DNA of 64,000 bases, taken from NCBI GenBank assembly GCA_034766995.1, contig CM068317.1:50038425-50102424 (forward strand), in the 5' to 3' direction. Made by a program: the position numbers and the translations under genes. The stretch comes from Acanthacorydalis orientalis (taxonomy: Eukaryota; Arthropoda; Insecta; Megaloptera; Corydalidae). Positions within the stretch are counted from its first letter, which is position 1; each line of letters begins with the position of its first letter. A model generated the notes under the pieces. The model saw only the letters and a list, made by a program, of their open reading frames with translations. It did not search any database and was not told the DNA's origin. Below are positions 27,396 through 43,123 of this stretch, piece by piece.

Positions 27396-29275
27396 TATGT
27401 GTGTCTGTCTGATATGTCGGATCCATACTTGAAATATTATATCATGGAAAACATCAATCCACACCAAAGAATACCGCCGCCGTCGACGACGACGGTGCGT
27501 TGTGTATCAATCTATTGGGCATTATCTTGAGCTATGGCTCGGAATAATTGAATGTCATTGAAGCTCGGAAACAGTGAGGGACGGTCTGTATGAAATAGAA
27601 ACAAGCACGAGCGTTACTCACGCTCGGCAGGACATCCTGTCCATCATACGATCTCGAGTCTCTCTTGTCGAGGACCGACCGCAACTACAACCGCGTACCA
27701 CTGTCATCGATTATTCTTACATCGAATATGTGTTAGAATATGTGTTGAAAATACTGCGAACGGATATGAAATACTGGTCGACTGATCGACACAACGATTC
27801 CGCGTCCAATATTTATATAAAATTGTATCTTGGTTAGCAGGTCTTTTTGAAAGGTGAACGGGCGCTAATGACCTTAGCTATCGAAACGCCATGAAACCCC
27901 AAATAACTAAATAAGTAATTAAATATGAACGAAGCTAAAAACCGCTTGTATTTTTCGAAACTTTATTCCTGATGTCCGATATAGCAAATAAATAAATATG
28001 AAAGTCTAACGCGAAGAATTGAATTGACAATTTCAAATAATATACGAGTAAACGAAAATTTTGCATGTCGAGGAAATTGTTGAGAAATTGTTTCAGAAAT
28101 TAATAATCATTGAATGATTCTGTTAGATGTACGAATTAATTCGGTACCTATTTTTATAGAAAATAAATATTTATGCAAAAATCGAATACATTTAAATCCT
28201 TAAAATGTCCACCATTATTTTTATAACTTTGCTCCACCTGACAGATGATTGACGAATCTCTTGTCAAAAAAAAAATATGGCAACATTGAGTCGATGAAGT
28301 TGCTAATATATTTTAGGACCTCTTCCTCAATTCTTTTGCATGTTTTTTGTATCACAAAACCTTTCCTCAAAGCTGAACAAATCATTTCTTCGACTTAGGC
28401 AGTCTTTTTTTTTAACTAGAATGCGAAAAGTATACAGTCCCTAATATACTACTCTTCAAACGCCATCGCGTTAGCTACTGTCAGGTGAAATTATATCAGC
28501 TGTTTGATTAAGATAGATAATGGCTTTTAAATGGTAAAGTCGGCACTTCAAAATACTCAAAACGACGATTAAATATTTCAATGTAAAACAGAGTTATGAT
28601 TGATTCAGTTTAAAGGGACCGCATTAATTTTACGCCTAATAGTTTAAGTCAATCTCTTTCTAGAGACAGATCTGTATTAAATTATCGTTCATATCGTTCC
28701 CTGGTCTACGCATCTGCTTTATAATAAAACACCGTCCGCGTAAAAACGTAAAGAGCCACTGAACATTTTCCTAAAGACACTTTCGTCTCATGTTAATTCG
28801 TCTCTGAAAACCAATTCACAATTATAAATTATCGATTCATATAAATTTGTCTCGGTATGTATATCATCTCTCTGTACACTAATACAATGCGAAACAAATC
28901 CAAAACATCACACTGCATTTGAATCTAGTAGTTTTTTATCGGTAAGCTCGAACAGCAGCTCTAAATTTTCTAAACAGGAACGGGTGAATCGAACCCGCAT
29001 CGTGTGTGCGCGTCACACGGGCTCGGAAAAAGAAATATTCGCATTTGACGCACTCGCCTAAATCTGTAGTGCACTTATGTAATGTGTGAGTGATTATGTA
29101 ATCCTCACAGGAGGGATGAAAGAAGAGAAACGTGTGTGCATTAGTGTCAAGCTGTGGGCTGTCACACGCCTGACTGCACGCTTCTTCTCGCTGCGAACCT
29201 GTCAGAATAACGCCGGCATGGTTTGGAGACGTTTATTTATACACACATCCATTCATTCATTTACTCACACACATG

Positions 29276-29341
<66 letters not shown>

Positions 29342-29530
29342 AAGAAAAATTAAACGAAACAAGTGCATTATTCCTGGTAATGATTCCTCTAGTTATTTTT
29401 CAAAATATTAGTTGGGTAGGAAAATAATTGTGGTGATTTATATGAATTTGAAGATCATAAACCGCGATTATTTTTCTACCGAGCTAAAAATATCTTAAAA
29501 GTAAGAATCGAAATCTTTTAAATTTCTTTC

Positions 29531-29592
<62 letters not shown>

Positions 29593-30158
29593 GATTTCCC
29601 ATCTAGTAGTGAATTACTAGAACTCTTCATGGAGGGTGATTTTTTCCAGCACTGACAAATTGCTGGCTGGCGTGGGGCACCGTCGAATAAAAACAGATTT
29701 TTAGCAACAGATGTACAGACAGATAACAGAAACTGTTTGAAAATGCCAGTTCGATTTTTCAAGACTCCTAGATTTCCATCAGACAGTTTAGTCTGCATGT
29801 TCTGCACTGAGCGTCTAAACGAACGATCTAATATCAACTCACCTGTTTTCACTTGATATTTCAATGTGGACGCACAGTCGTCGACGAGACGCTGCAGCGG
29901 CAATGGCCGGTCCGGCACTTCTAGGTCCAGTATACGTGTCAGCTCTTCCGGATGATGGAAGTCGAGCACCGGTTTCGAACGGTCGTTCGTGTCGCGCACC
30001 CAGTCCATCAGCATGTCGACGACACGCTGCAAGAACTCCTGGGTCACGGCCTGGCTGTCCGGGTTCAGCGGCAAGATGTCTGTCGAAACAAAATGAATAA
30101 GAGTTAAATCGATGTGTGTGTGTTTTTTCAATACAGTTCCGGAATTTTATAATATGTA

Positions 30159-30230
<72 letters not shown>

Positions 30231-31369
30231 GAGAGAGAGAAAGAAGAAGTATATATATATATGTGTGTGTGTGTGTGCATGTGTTTTATATCACTACTTA
30301 TATAGAAATAACCTATAAAACAGTCGTGCCGATACACGCAGGGTGCCAGTGACGTGCGTACGTCGAGATTAACTCGGATTTGAACGCACGGGGCGATCGC
30401 GCAGCGGGGATGAATTGAAGTGTTTGACTGATGGGCTAGATTAAGGGCTGTAAAAAGACTAAAGAGATGCTTCTTCTATTATTCTTTCGACGGAGGCGCG
30501 CTACCCTCCGTTCGCAGGCGTGTTGATTCCCAACAGTTTCTTGCGTGTCGCTTCTGAACTCTTGTTCTTTTGGATCAGGCGAGTGTCAGGTGAATGTAGA
30601 TATTCTCAAGTAGATTTGTCCGAGGAGGGCATATAGAACTAGTAGTGAAGAACAGACACTTATCTGAACGGTAGAATTATCGATCAGTTTCTTAATTATT
30701 CGACTCCAACAAGATTCAAGTTTGTATGGAGTTCTCAGTTTATTAGAACCTGGATTTGTGTTCATTGACTCTGTTAATTTAACTCGACTCGTTCTTAGAA
30801 TCGTTTTACATTTTATATAATAATAAGAGATTAAAAACTGTCAATTTTTATTCTGAAGGGTGCAATTGTCGATCAGTTTCTTAATTATTTGATTCCGACA
30901 TGATTATAGTCTGTTTGGAGCTCTCGATTAGTTAGAACCTGAAGTTCTGTCCATTGACTCAGTCATTTTAACTTGATTCGTTCCTAGAATCGTTTAATAT
31001 TTTATATAATGAAAAGAGATCAAAAATTCGGGCAATTTTTATTCCTAAATGTATAACTGTCGACTAGATTCTAAACAATTCGATTCCAATAGAATTCGTT
31101 TCAGTTTTCATAGTAATTAAGGTCGCAAAAATTTGTTTTGAACGATGATTTTCTTTAGGACCGACATGTTTTTACTCTGGTCTAATATATAATTGTTCTG
31201 AAGGTGAAATCACAACAATTTGTTTTGTAGAAAACGTTAACTAAAGATGATTATTTTATATACATGCAGTATTTTCGTAATATGAGGTTATTTTTTTTAA
31301 AAAAAATAATAGAGATGAAACTCATTGAAAACAGTTCGAAAAATTGATTGAAATGTTAATAACGCGCGC

Positions 31370-31433
<64 letters not shown>

Positions 31434-31647
31434 GTGTTTAGAAACAGAACATAGGGCCCGCACTTCTAATCCCTGTGGGCGCATTGAGCCATTACTCTCG
31501 AGACTATTATCCAACGGACAGCTCTCTGCGCGAATTATTCTCGAACTAGATTATTATTGACAGTTTGTGGATGTTTTATGTTTCAATCAAAACTACACCA
31601 GACGTCGGTGTTAATATTTCCCCTTTCGCACATCAATCATCCCTTAT

Positions 31648-31743
<96 letters not shown>

Positions 31744-34700
31744 ATATGAAATACAAAGATCGAAGTACGCTGTTATGTATTAGTGACGTACGTATCCATG
31801 GCTACACGTATTAAATAAAAAAAAAACAGTTTCGTTTTGTGATCATTCTGTTTCTTTTTGATATTAAATTTTAGGTGTCGAATAATTAAATTATTTTTTT
31901 TTCATAAATTGATGAATTTTTTTATTTATTTCTATAAATCGACGGATTATTTATTTAACATATATTTTTATTACTATTAACCATATGGAAATTATAATTA
32001 AAAAAAATTAATCAATTGTTTACTTGAGGTGTAAGTGCGCGTCGACGACAAAAGTCATTAGTGGCGAATGGTAAAAAAAGATATACTCTAATTTGTTTCT
32101 CTGTCAGATATCGACGATTTTCAGAAATAATTGAACTTTCACAATTCGTGCGTGACATGGGGGAATGAGCTTTAACGATTTACTTTTTTATTATTTAAAA
32201 GTTTTTACGTACGTTTGTATTCGATTTTCGTTCTTTTGGATTGTCCAAATGTCTGTTCTTTACGATGTGGAGAACAGACAGCTGATCTAAAAGAACGAAG
32301 ACCGACAGAATAATTTATCGTCGAGATTACAAATGTAAAATCATACAATTAGAATTATTTTTATACGATACTGTCCTCACATTACATGTGACGAACATCC
32401 AACTCAAGGAATCGAAATTCGCACTGCTGGCGAATTAATAAGTTAGCGGGGTCCGCATACGGGTGAAAAGAAAAATGGTAATATCACGGAGTCAGTGCGA
32501 AAGTACACCCGACACGTGGGAGTCCACCGACGGCCGCACGCACACGAACGCCTGTTTAAACAAAGATTAAATGCAAATTTGCCGCCAAATCTGTTTACCT
32601 TTTCGCCCCGCGCGCTAAGCAGTTTAAAATGTGCGCCCCTCGCGCAAACACCACGCTCCCGTTCTCGCACGGACTTACAGTCCGTCGATCGAGCATAACA
32701 CCACTGTATGTCTGAATGTGTTCTCTTGCCGTATGAAAATAGCGGACGCGGTGTGTTTAAAAATGTACACTGCTTCAATTCAATGTTGATGTGCGATTAA
32801 AGAGCGTCGCTTTTAAGACAGTACAGAGAAGTGTGAAAAGATGTGTATGTTTGGATTAACGAGAAGAGGTATGAGAAGAATAGGATGTATACGAAAACAG
32901 ACTGAAATTGCAGACGCAATCAGAGCAGTAAAGAGTTTATGAAACGGATTTACAGACGTAATAACGAGAGTGAGGAGCTATTCATAATTTTTGATCTCTA
33001 GCAATGTCGATGACGATGCCTTCGTCCTCAGAGCATTAACTTTTTGTCTTGTAACTTAGCTTTGGGTTTTCATGTCTTGATTTTTCTGTATCTAACATCT
33101 TAAGGAATATCGAAATGTTCATAAACAAGTGACAATCGAAAATGATTTATTGAATATTCTTGGCCGGATTTATTTTGTCATACGTGACGTGGAAAAACGA
33201 ATCATTTGTGAATTTAAGCACAATACTGTAATATCGCTGTATGTTTATCACAGAATAAGAAAGGTAATAACCGACTGCTGGAGATTTTCTGTTCAACACG
33301 TTTCATGTCTAATGCGTTTATATTTTTTTTCGAAATGTAAACAGTTACAGTGATAGATTATCATCGTTACAAAATATCTGATTTTCTAACAGAAACGCGT
33401 TATATGAATGTCAAGCAGCGACTGCTTGAAACATTTAGAATACAATTTGATCTGAACATCGATATCGAACGGTGTCAAAATGCGACCATTTCTGTGAAGA
33501 ACGAGCACATAAACACAGAGTGTAATTAAATTTAATTCCTGTACGTGAACATCTACGTGCAGATATCCATAAACAAATAAATCGTGTTAATGCTAGCTAG
33601 TTCGTTACATAAACAACGACGAAGTGGCGCGGCGTCGGTTCGACAACAATGGTCGCAGATAACGTGCACTTTTCCGTTACATTACACACCGTAATTTCCG
33701 TTCGGGAGCGGATGCGACGCCGTCGCCGCTCCGCGGCCGTAATGGAGTTCGACGGACGGCGCAAGATTTACTTTGAGGGCGCGGCGAATCGAATTTACGT
33801 TTTCGAAACTGCCGTTTGTCTCGCCACAAGGACAGATATTGGAAACGCGGACGAGATACGGCGACGGCACGCAGATTTCACTGTATTGATTTTATATAAA
33901 ATTTATATACGCTCGCATATCAGGAATTCGGTTTCATGCACACGAGGCGAGTCAAAATGTGAACGAGGACATTTATGGGGCAGAGAAGAGTGTTATATTA
34001 GACACGGGAATATCTAAATAGTCTCTTGTAACTTTTATACATTCAATCGAACGATTATCGAACTTCTGGATTCCGTCATGGAAGAAGCTTTGATCTCTCT
34101 TGTGCAGCCATTCTTGCGCGGCATAAACGCCGTTATCGTCAGAAAGAAATACTTGCTCTTTCAACTCTTCTTTTAACGGCCTAAAAAGGTGGAAATCATT
34201 CGTTTCTCAATCCAGACGGTCGACGTTCCGTAAAACCCCAAATAACCGCTGATAATAGGCCGTGATATTTTATCGCGTCTGGAGCTCTCCAACCCTTGTA
34301 CCTCCCCATAAAAGAAAAGAACTTTTTTTATAACCAACAACTGCAAGAAAGTTCAGTACGAGGCAAAAATCATAGTCTGTCGAATTTTGTTCGATACGCG
34401 TGCTCGGTGTGATGATACTGGTTCCCGGGCGTAGAGCCCATGATCTATACTTTGAGTGAAGATGATAACTGACAATCCAGCTGGAGATGATGTTTCTAAA
34501 GAGACCGGAGTGCTCTAGATACAACAGAAAGTTATGTCCTCTTACCAGTCCGCAAGTCATAGTCATAGTGCCTGGCACTTCTAAGTACACCTCGATAGCA
34601 ATCCTTGTAATGATCCAAAATTCTTCCTTGCACACTTGTTTTTTTTTTATCGTGCGTAGATATGACACGTGCATAAAATTGGAAATACTATTTCACAGAA

Positions 34701-36395
34701 AAATTCAACTCGAATAAATCTCTATTGATTTTCCCCCGTTTTGGATCATCTAAGTATATGTTGTCCACCGATACGTGTCACATCTTCAGATCTAAATCAT
34801 TTTAAATATTCCTGATTGATTCATGTCTTCCAGAAAAAACTCTTTCGGACGATAATTTAATCGAATCATAATCCTATCATCCCAATAAGTCTATGTTCTA
34901 AACATTTACGTTTTCATCTATTCTATTTATTTATAGCCGAAAGCATTCAAATTGTTTCAGATAGTGTCAAATCTCCATAACACAATCACTATTCTTAATA
35001 ACTTAAAACAGAAAAATTTCAATAATGAAATATTTTCATTGTCTGGTCGAAAAGTGTGCACGGAATTGAATTCTACAAAGATTCGTTTCAGTCCTAACGG
35101 TTATATTACTAGACAGAAGCAGATATGAAAAATCCAGTGCGTCTGTACGTGAATGTGTGTATGTGTGTAAGGGATTGTGTATACAGAAAAGTATGTAAGA
35201 AAAAAATATTTTCTCAACTACGATAAGAAACCGTGTTCGACGAAAACGAGCCGTGCCATTTATCATTACTTCCATTATTCGAAATGGATATGCAGCGGCG
35301 AACAATGCACGAGGAGAAGGAAAAAAAAACGTACGTTCTGCTAATATTCATATTTCTCGTATTTTATTATCAGCGCGTGCAGCGGCTCGTCGTCTCCATC
35401 GAACCGACGCCGCGCGAGCAGTGTGTTCGTCTGCGCGTTTGCTTGCGAGCCGGTGCCATTTTTCAACGCGTAATCCACGGGATTTCCGAGCTCTATTTGC
35501 TCGCGATATCATCCGCATCTGTTTTCATTTGTGATGCACTGGAAATATGGAGTCTGTTCGAGCTGTCTCTCGACTCGCACTGGGGAAATTATTCCCTTTT
35601 GCCGACGTATACCCGACAGATCAATGTTTATGTGCACGTTCACACACAGCGGTATATATTTTTGTCCGTTTACGGTTCTACTTTTCTTTATTTTCAACAG
35701 AAACACGATTAGATATTGATTTTACTGCGATTTTTCAATGAGTAGTAATATTAGTTGGAAAATTCAAGTTAAACCACGTAGTAATCACTTCATCTCAGCC
35801 AAAAGCCCAAATATTCATGCAAGCTCGAAAAATGAACAATTAAACGTTACCATGAAAATCACGGTTGCTGTGTAACAGTATAATAAAATATACGTCACGG
35901 AATCGACGTCATAGGTTGGCCACGATTAATTGTTTCAATTAATCACAGACGACTTGATATATTCTACTTCTGTTCGTCAAAAATTATTATACAGCACAAG
36001 CTTTTTAATATATCTATAGTTTATGCAGCCTACTTGACGTTATCTATGTCATTGTTCGTATAATTGAAACGATCATCTTTCTATCTCTATCAGTTTCACA
36101 TGTCTGTTTATTTCCAATTGCTTTTAATAAATTTATTTTAATATGTGGCACTGTGTGCTGTTTTCTTTTAAAAAATACTTCTCATATCGTACCGTCTGGA
36201 TTGTTTGGTCTTCGAACGGGAACATTTCAAAAATGTTGCACTATATATTGGAAAGAAATATCTCGAGACAAATAATTGACACTGAGCGGAGATATCAATC
36301 AAAATGTCGCATTCTCGACAACGTTTCAAATTGGATTCGGAGCCGGGAGAGTCATCCGAATGACATAACAAATAAACACAGTCATACGCGCACAC

Positions 36396-36469
<74 letters not shown>

Positions 36470-37122
36470 ATGTATAAATGTTTTTGTGTATACATATGTT
36501 AAGAGATATTTGTAAGGGGTTCGAGTACAGGGTGTAACAGCTGTTTCGTAACGTACGTTATTGGAATGCGAACTGAAATGCATCTAGAACACGACGACGT
36601 TGTACATGTGTGTGTGTGTGTTGAGTTTTAATTAAAATTCTCCCGGGAACGTTTTGAACCCATTTATAGTTCAGTACTGACTAGTGACGCGAGAGACTGC
36701 ACCCTCTCCCTTTCATCTTGCCACGATCCGGGTTTTTGTAGTGCAGCGGCGCTGTCTTCTTCGCATCGTAATCCGAATTTAAAACGGATTATTGGTTTTT
36801 GTTGTCCCATCGAATAATATTGAGATTTGTGTGATAGCGGTTCGCCGTCGACCGACATCCAAGAGATCCGATCGCATTTGCGGTAAAGTTGTTCGAGATG
36901 ATAATAAAAAAAAGAACGGCAACGCTGATTTCGAAACGGGTCGCCGTGGAATATGTTTGTCGAACACAGTACGGTTCCGAGTCCACTTTCACAAATCGAT
37001 TGTTTTTAGTTATGGAAAAATCGATTTTTTGCAAATTTCATTCCGCGCCATCATCAACCGGAACACTTTCTTTTGTCTCCTGCGAAATTTAACGAATGGA
37101 ACATATCTGTTTTCCCCATTTA

Positions 37123-37165
<43 letters not shown>

Positions 37166-37580
37166 CACATCTATATAATTAATATCCATTACGAAATTTA
37201 ATCAAAATCAACAACAGTTCACTTTAATTTATTTTCCACGTGCGCAGATGTTTTTGAAGTTCATCGTCGGCAGAAAGTTTACTACCAAGTTTTATGTTTG
37301 TAAATACACACACACATCCACTCAGTGTAGAGCGTATAACAGAGATAACGACACTTCGCCCCATTGTTGTTGTAGAAGTAGATTGATGATGAGGATCAAG
37401 TGGCTTTACTATACAGAGATAAGAACCGCAACCTTTCGCCCCGACTGACTGCGGCTGTGGTTTATTTTTTATAGTAAAATATATACAGTTTAAAAGCTCC
37501 CATCGGGAATTAATAGCGGAAGTATTCCCTACAGTCTTTCAATCTATATTCAGTTTCTCTCTCACACACTCTCCCCCTCT

Positions 37581-37614
<34 letters not shown>

Positions 37615-40600
37615 GTTACTCGACTGCGAATTAGAATATTGTTCCGTATTCAGTGCACAGGAAACACAGTATCGAATTCGATTCCGCGAGAAAATTGAAA
37701 ATGAAAAAGAGATGCGGAATTCTGTCGAAAAGTTTATTTTTTCCCCTGTCGATCCCTCGTCACGCGGACGTGTGTTTAGTCTTACCACATTCGTCTAGAA
37801 GATCGATACACGTTGGTGGTGTTCATTAATCGTTCGTTTTTATAGAAACTGGTTCTTAGTACACGGTCGTTCTGTCTCTCTGCGACCGTTATTAGATTTA
37901 TGAAAAAAATTCTTACGGCGCTGATGATATTGTAAACAAAGAAGGAAAACACCCATAGATGATACTTTTAAAGCAGGTGATCGGTTTGATTGATTTAGCA
38001 GCTCTGAAAAATCTATATTTATCAATCAACAAGATATTGTAGCAATTGACTTACAGAGGAGTGATATCTTAGATCGAATCTAGTGTTAATGAGACACCTT
38101 TGTTTAGAAGTGTTTAAAACACCATCTGGCCTTTAACACTGACAAGAAGTGCATAAAAAGCTCGCAGGCATGTACTCGTGTATATATATACATACTGTGT
38201 AAGTGGTGCACACTCGAAGCCAGGAGAACGAGGATTATACATTTTGAATGGCGGCCGTTTGATAATCCCGCACGCTCGGTCCGACCTGACAGCTCGATGG
38301 GCTTTAGCACCTGTGACCCGTAATATAAATGATTTATATGAACTTAGTGTCCGTGTCGGAATGCTGTTTATTGAAACACATTCAGTGCTTAATCGTTGCC
38401 CATTCGTGCGCGAATTTCAATTAATATCATTTACATTAATCTATTCAAGCAGTTTGTGCGTTCTCTCTAAATGAATAGTTTCGAACAGATCAAAAATGAG
38501 TTTGAAATGAGAACGGATAAAGGAAAAATGAAAATAGATGACTGATCAAACTGACTGAAAGTCATAAAAATCATCAAGTTATATCAGAATACAGTTCTGT
38601 CACTGTGACTAAACACACTTTCACAAATGGATAAATAATCATTGATGATTGTCGATAGTCACTCAAGAAGGTTATAGCATCGCACCCAAAATAGATCAGA
38701 AAAATGTGTGCGGTTTGTGGCGTGAGGAAAGAATTCGTCCGTGAAAGCAGATTGTGTATTTTTTTTCTATATCTTAGCGTTTCAAAGACGGGATCATCAT
38801 CGAAATGCAAAAGAGCACTGATAAATGATTAATAATCTAGTATTAAATATTTTTAATCAGAAACATTTTATGACATATTGGATGAGCGAGAAATATATAT
38901 ATATATATATATATATATAAACGAAGATACTTTTATCTTTTTTCAAATATAATCTGTAATCGGTTCAGAAATCGACCAATAATAGATTTTGTTCCATAAA
39001 ATTCATCAAAAATCATCCGGTATGAAGCAATGTTCCTTTCCATCTCGAATTCAGACAAAGACTTCGCATTAATTCCGACGCTTCGAAAAAATGAACAGAT
39101 AATTATAATGACAACGGTGCGCCCGCACTTCTTTCGCGACAGAACAATGTCCCTCCGTTTATTTATTTTAAAGCGTCGTCGTGTCAGCGCCATTCGCGTT
39201 CTCAGTTATTATTAATCCTTCCGATGGCCGCGTTGTTTTCATCTGTTCGTGATTTTAATCTCGACATGATCGGCGAGGTGTAAATAATTCGAGCTTACAA
39301 TCTCTGCCGGCTCTGTTCTCAGTGTCGGGGGATCGACGGGGGCGTGCGACGGTGTAAGATTATGGCGGGTGGAGAGAATTTTTTATACTCTTTATAAATA
39401 TATAGAGAGAGAGAGAGAGGGAGAGAGAGAGAGAAAGAGGACCGACACGAGATAAAAATATTTTGTTTAATCTTTTCATCAAAACTGGGTAGGTTTCGAG
39501 TTTCTTTCGTTGTCTTATGAACACATAATATTTTAAGGGCTAATTTCTAAAAAATAAAAACGTGAAATCAGATTTTTCTGCACTTTGATGCTCTGAAGAT
39601 GATGGAATCGTCATCGAAAAATCGACAATGATTTATTGAAGATTTTTGACCGGAAAAGTTGTTTTTGTAGTTTGTACGACAGCGTCATATCAAAAACAAC
39701 AGAAAAATGACCTGAATTTGACCCTAAATCGACATAGAACCGTACTAAGGTAGATTCTCGTTTCGAACATCTGACATTACGTCCGTCGTTCGAGTCGATA
39801 CCGAAATATAAAACCGACAGATGGCCCCGAATAATCGTCGAACATTTAATAGCCGTGCATATTCGTAGATAACGTTCTGATAAAATCACCACTAGTCGGC
39901 ATAAAATCAGATATCTCCGACGAACGGACACGTAGACACTTTTCCGGCCGCCCGCGCTCCCCGTCACGATTTTCCGCGCGCCAGACCGGACGTCGTAAAA
40001 CAAAATGGCGTCCGCGTTCGGTCCGCGATTGGCGCAAAACATATTGATTTTCAATAGCGTCCGTGCACGTGCATATATGTGTGCGTTCGGCGCGCGCCAC
40101 GTCCGACGGTCGGAGAAACGTCCTCGGCGGGATACGAACGCGCGCAACGTTCCAAACGCTCGAACGTGTTCAGCGAACGCGCGACACGTTCACATTGTGC
40201 TCGATGAGCGCGTGTACGTGTTTTGAGCCTAGCACGTGTAACAGTTGTCTGACGGGTCGGCAGGAAATGTTGCTTCGATGGGTGGATTATGGAGATAAAT
40301 TGTAATTGTGAATACCGTACTAGCCCGAATATGAGACGAGTCTCAACTTCGTTTTTTTTTTTGAAATAAGTCGAGAAAAATTCATTTTTTACTGTCCAGA
40401 TCAGAAGATGTTTTTCAATCAAATATCATCCTCATAATCAGATTTTTATAGAATAGGTCATTTTCGGAGAATAATTGAAACACACAGCATTGACCTGATT
40501 TGTATAAGATATGTGCATGCATATACTTTTGTACGATCCGCTTACTTCAATTTGAAAACTTATTATTAATTTCCTAATTATTGAAACTAGTTGTTTAGAA

Positions 40601-40932
40601 CAAAATCATTTATCGATCTCCCAGCCAACTATTGCGAATGTTAACGGAATTCTTTCAATAAAGAAATAGAAGTAAACTGAATCCAATATCGATTTAGTAG
40701 TTGCGACATTGTATACACAATTCATACGAATGCAGTTGCAAAAAATTTCCACTGTTTATTGTACGAACAGTCGACAAAGCTATTGGCTGTCATTATTGAA
40801 TATTACGATGTGTACAGTTTCATTTATTTATTTACGATTATAGTTACAATTGAAGGATGTTATTTATGATGTTTCGTCGGCGATTTGCACCGTATGCAAG
40901 AATGAAATAAAACGCCGATTTAAATAAATTTA

Positions 40933-41003
<71 letters not shown>

Positions 41004-42644
41004 TCCATGAATATGCTAAATCGACCGAAGTAGCTGAAAATAGAAATTCGCTAATATCAGGATGTTATTATCAGGTCTACAGGTCGGTCGTGTGTCTGTT
41101 GGAGCTAAAGACAAGATATAGTAGTTTTGAATAATATTTAAGTATGGAACTCGTTCACTTTAAGTATTCACTTGGAGCGAATAAAATCGATCTGGGTCAA
41201 AAATCGTACTGTCGGTTCGAATATATAGATTTATCTTTGAACAAATCTGATTGTTCTCGCAACATATCGGGTTGGCAGAAAAATAATTACGGTTTATGAC
41301 CTTCAAGTGCATATACATTTTTTTCTTGTTTTTGATTTTCCTAGCTGATTTAAATGATGCAGAACTGTTAGATGACTAACGTCTAACTTTTTTGTGCAAA
41401 CTCTCGAATTGTCCGTGGTTCTGATACAACTAACGCTTTCAATCGGTAGTCGTGAACTGAAGAAGGACAACCGCGACCTCCTTCATCTTCAAGGGTCTCG
41501 TGCCCAACATGAAATTTTTAGAACTACCATAGCACCGTACGTTCCTTAACAGCACCGACACCAAAAGCATCGTTTAGTTCACGAGCAGTTTCTGCTGCTT
41601 TACTACCAGTTTTAAACTCGTACAAAAAATTGCTCTTATTCGCTTTTTTTCATCTTTAATTCAATAGTCCAATTTGAAGCAAAATTTATGGTAAAACCAA
41701 AGTCGATGTTACCAAAATACATGCCGAAGATGCACTTGAAAGTGGTATTAAAGTGAACACGACGAAATGACACTTTCATTGAAAAAAGTGAGGTTAGAGT
41801 TCAGAGAACGAAAATCGTAATTATTTTCCTACCAACCTAATAGTTATGTAACTGTGACCAGATTCATTTTCACGAATTGTTCTCTTCATTTATACATACA
41901 ACCAGATCACATTTTTCATATAGCCGAAAAAAAATGTTCTTGTGACTTGTAAATGAGTGAAAAAGTAATTTTGTAAACCATAAAGCTTCGATATACTTTT
42001 TTTTGTTCTCGGCTTCAATTACTTAAAAAACAACTATCTCCAATTGAATTGTTTCGGTAATAAAAAAATGAGTTTCTCTCCTGAAAATCACATTCTTTTT
42101 GACTTGTGCCATTTTGTAAGGTGTCTTATCGATGTTGTTGTTATTTGGGGTTTCAGGACGCGTCGACAGCTAAGGTCATTAGCGCCCGAATACAAATACA
42201 ATTTAAAAACACACCCGCGCACTCATGTTCGAATCACACCTTAAATCGAACGCAAAATGTATGAGTGCCGAACGTTATACAAAAAGGTCGATTAAAAACA
42301 ATGCTTCTCTCAGAGTGAAATAAAAAAACACATGTAAAGAAACTGGACTGGTAAAATGCCTAATCTGGATTCGACAACACGTATAGATAGGATAAAAAGA
42401 GTTGAAACTCTTGATGACGATAAAGTATTTGAAATACTCTGATCTAATATAAGTTAAACTTGATAAAAGAAATCTTCGCATTCTATATTTTCACATAGAA
42501 AAATGTTTTGGTTGATATTTGAAATTTATAAAAACAATCGTGTCTTAGAAATTAGTAAAACAATTTAATTATTTTAGTAAGAAACAATTTTTGAATTGTT
42601 CTCCAATTGAAGTTTTCGACTTGCGTTTGTTTGTTATATACCTC

Positions 42645-42716
<72 letters not shown>

Positions 42717-42718
42717 GT

Positions 42719-42773
<55 letters not shown>

Positions 42774-43053
42774 CATATAGAGAGAGAGAAGAAGACATAC
42801 ATTAATTTATGATACATAAGCAAAGAAGTCAGAGAGGCTACAAAACATAAAAATGAAAATTTCATGTTAACCTTGCAGAAAATTCTCAAACTATATTTTT
42901 AATTTTCATATAGAAAAAATTTTGATCAATATTCATCAATTATATGAAAAATCCAGGTAATAAAACTGATAGACCAATGTAATTATTTTGATAGCAAGAA
43001 ATGTTTCAAGTGGCCTCCTGAGCATTGTAGTTTTCCCGTTTTTTTTTGTCTCG

Positions 43054-43123
<70 letters not shown>

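Larger units (their letters stand above)
21642..29842 (-). other. Gad1 intron 2 (8.2 kb)
   Basis: Holds two mariner-family copies (22946-23072 and 28123-28639), a degraded transposase (24060-24480), an 80-bp mariner miniature (29408-29487), MITE traces (23905 and 25580), a tRNA-like motif pair (28986-29060), a compound microsatellite (26812-26900) and about ten (TA)n tracts. No coding exon seen. Confidence 0.8.

Noticed and set aside
34480..34520. FRNIISS in a minus-strand frame, matching the Gad1 C-terminus
   Set aside because: Only about 14 bases (AGAAACATCATCTC) are shared with exon 10 and the flanks do not align; a chance match rather than a duplicated exon or retrocopy.
35233..35712. 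159-codon plus-strand frame in Gad1 intron 1
   Set aside because: Mixed composition, no recognised domain, overlaps three other equally open frames.
39611..40147. 178-codon minus-strand open frame
   Set aside because: It crosses a CpG-rich island and ends inside a fold-back MITE arm; composition explains the openness and no domain is seen.
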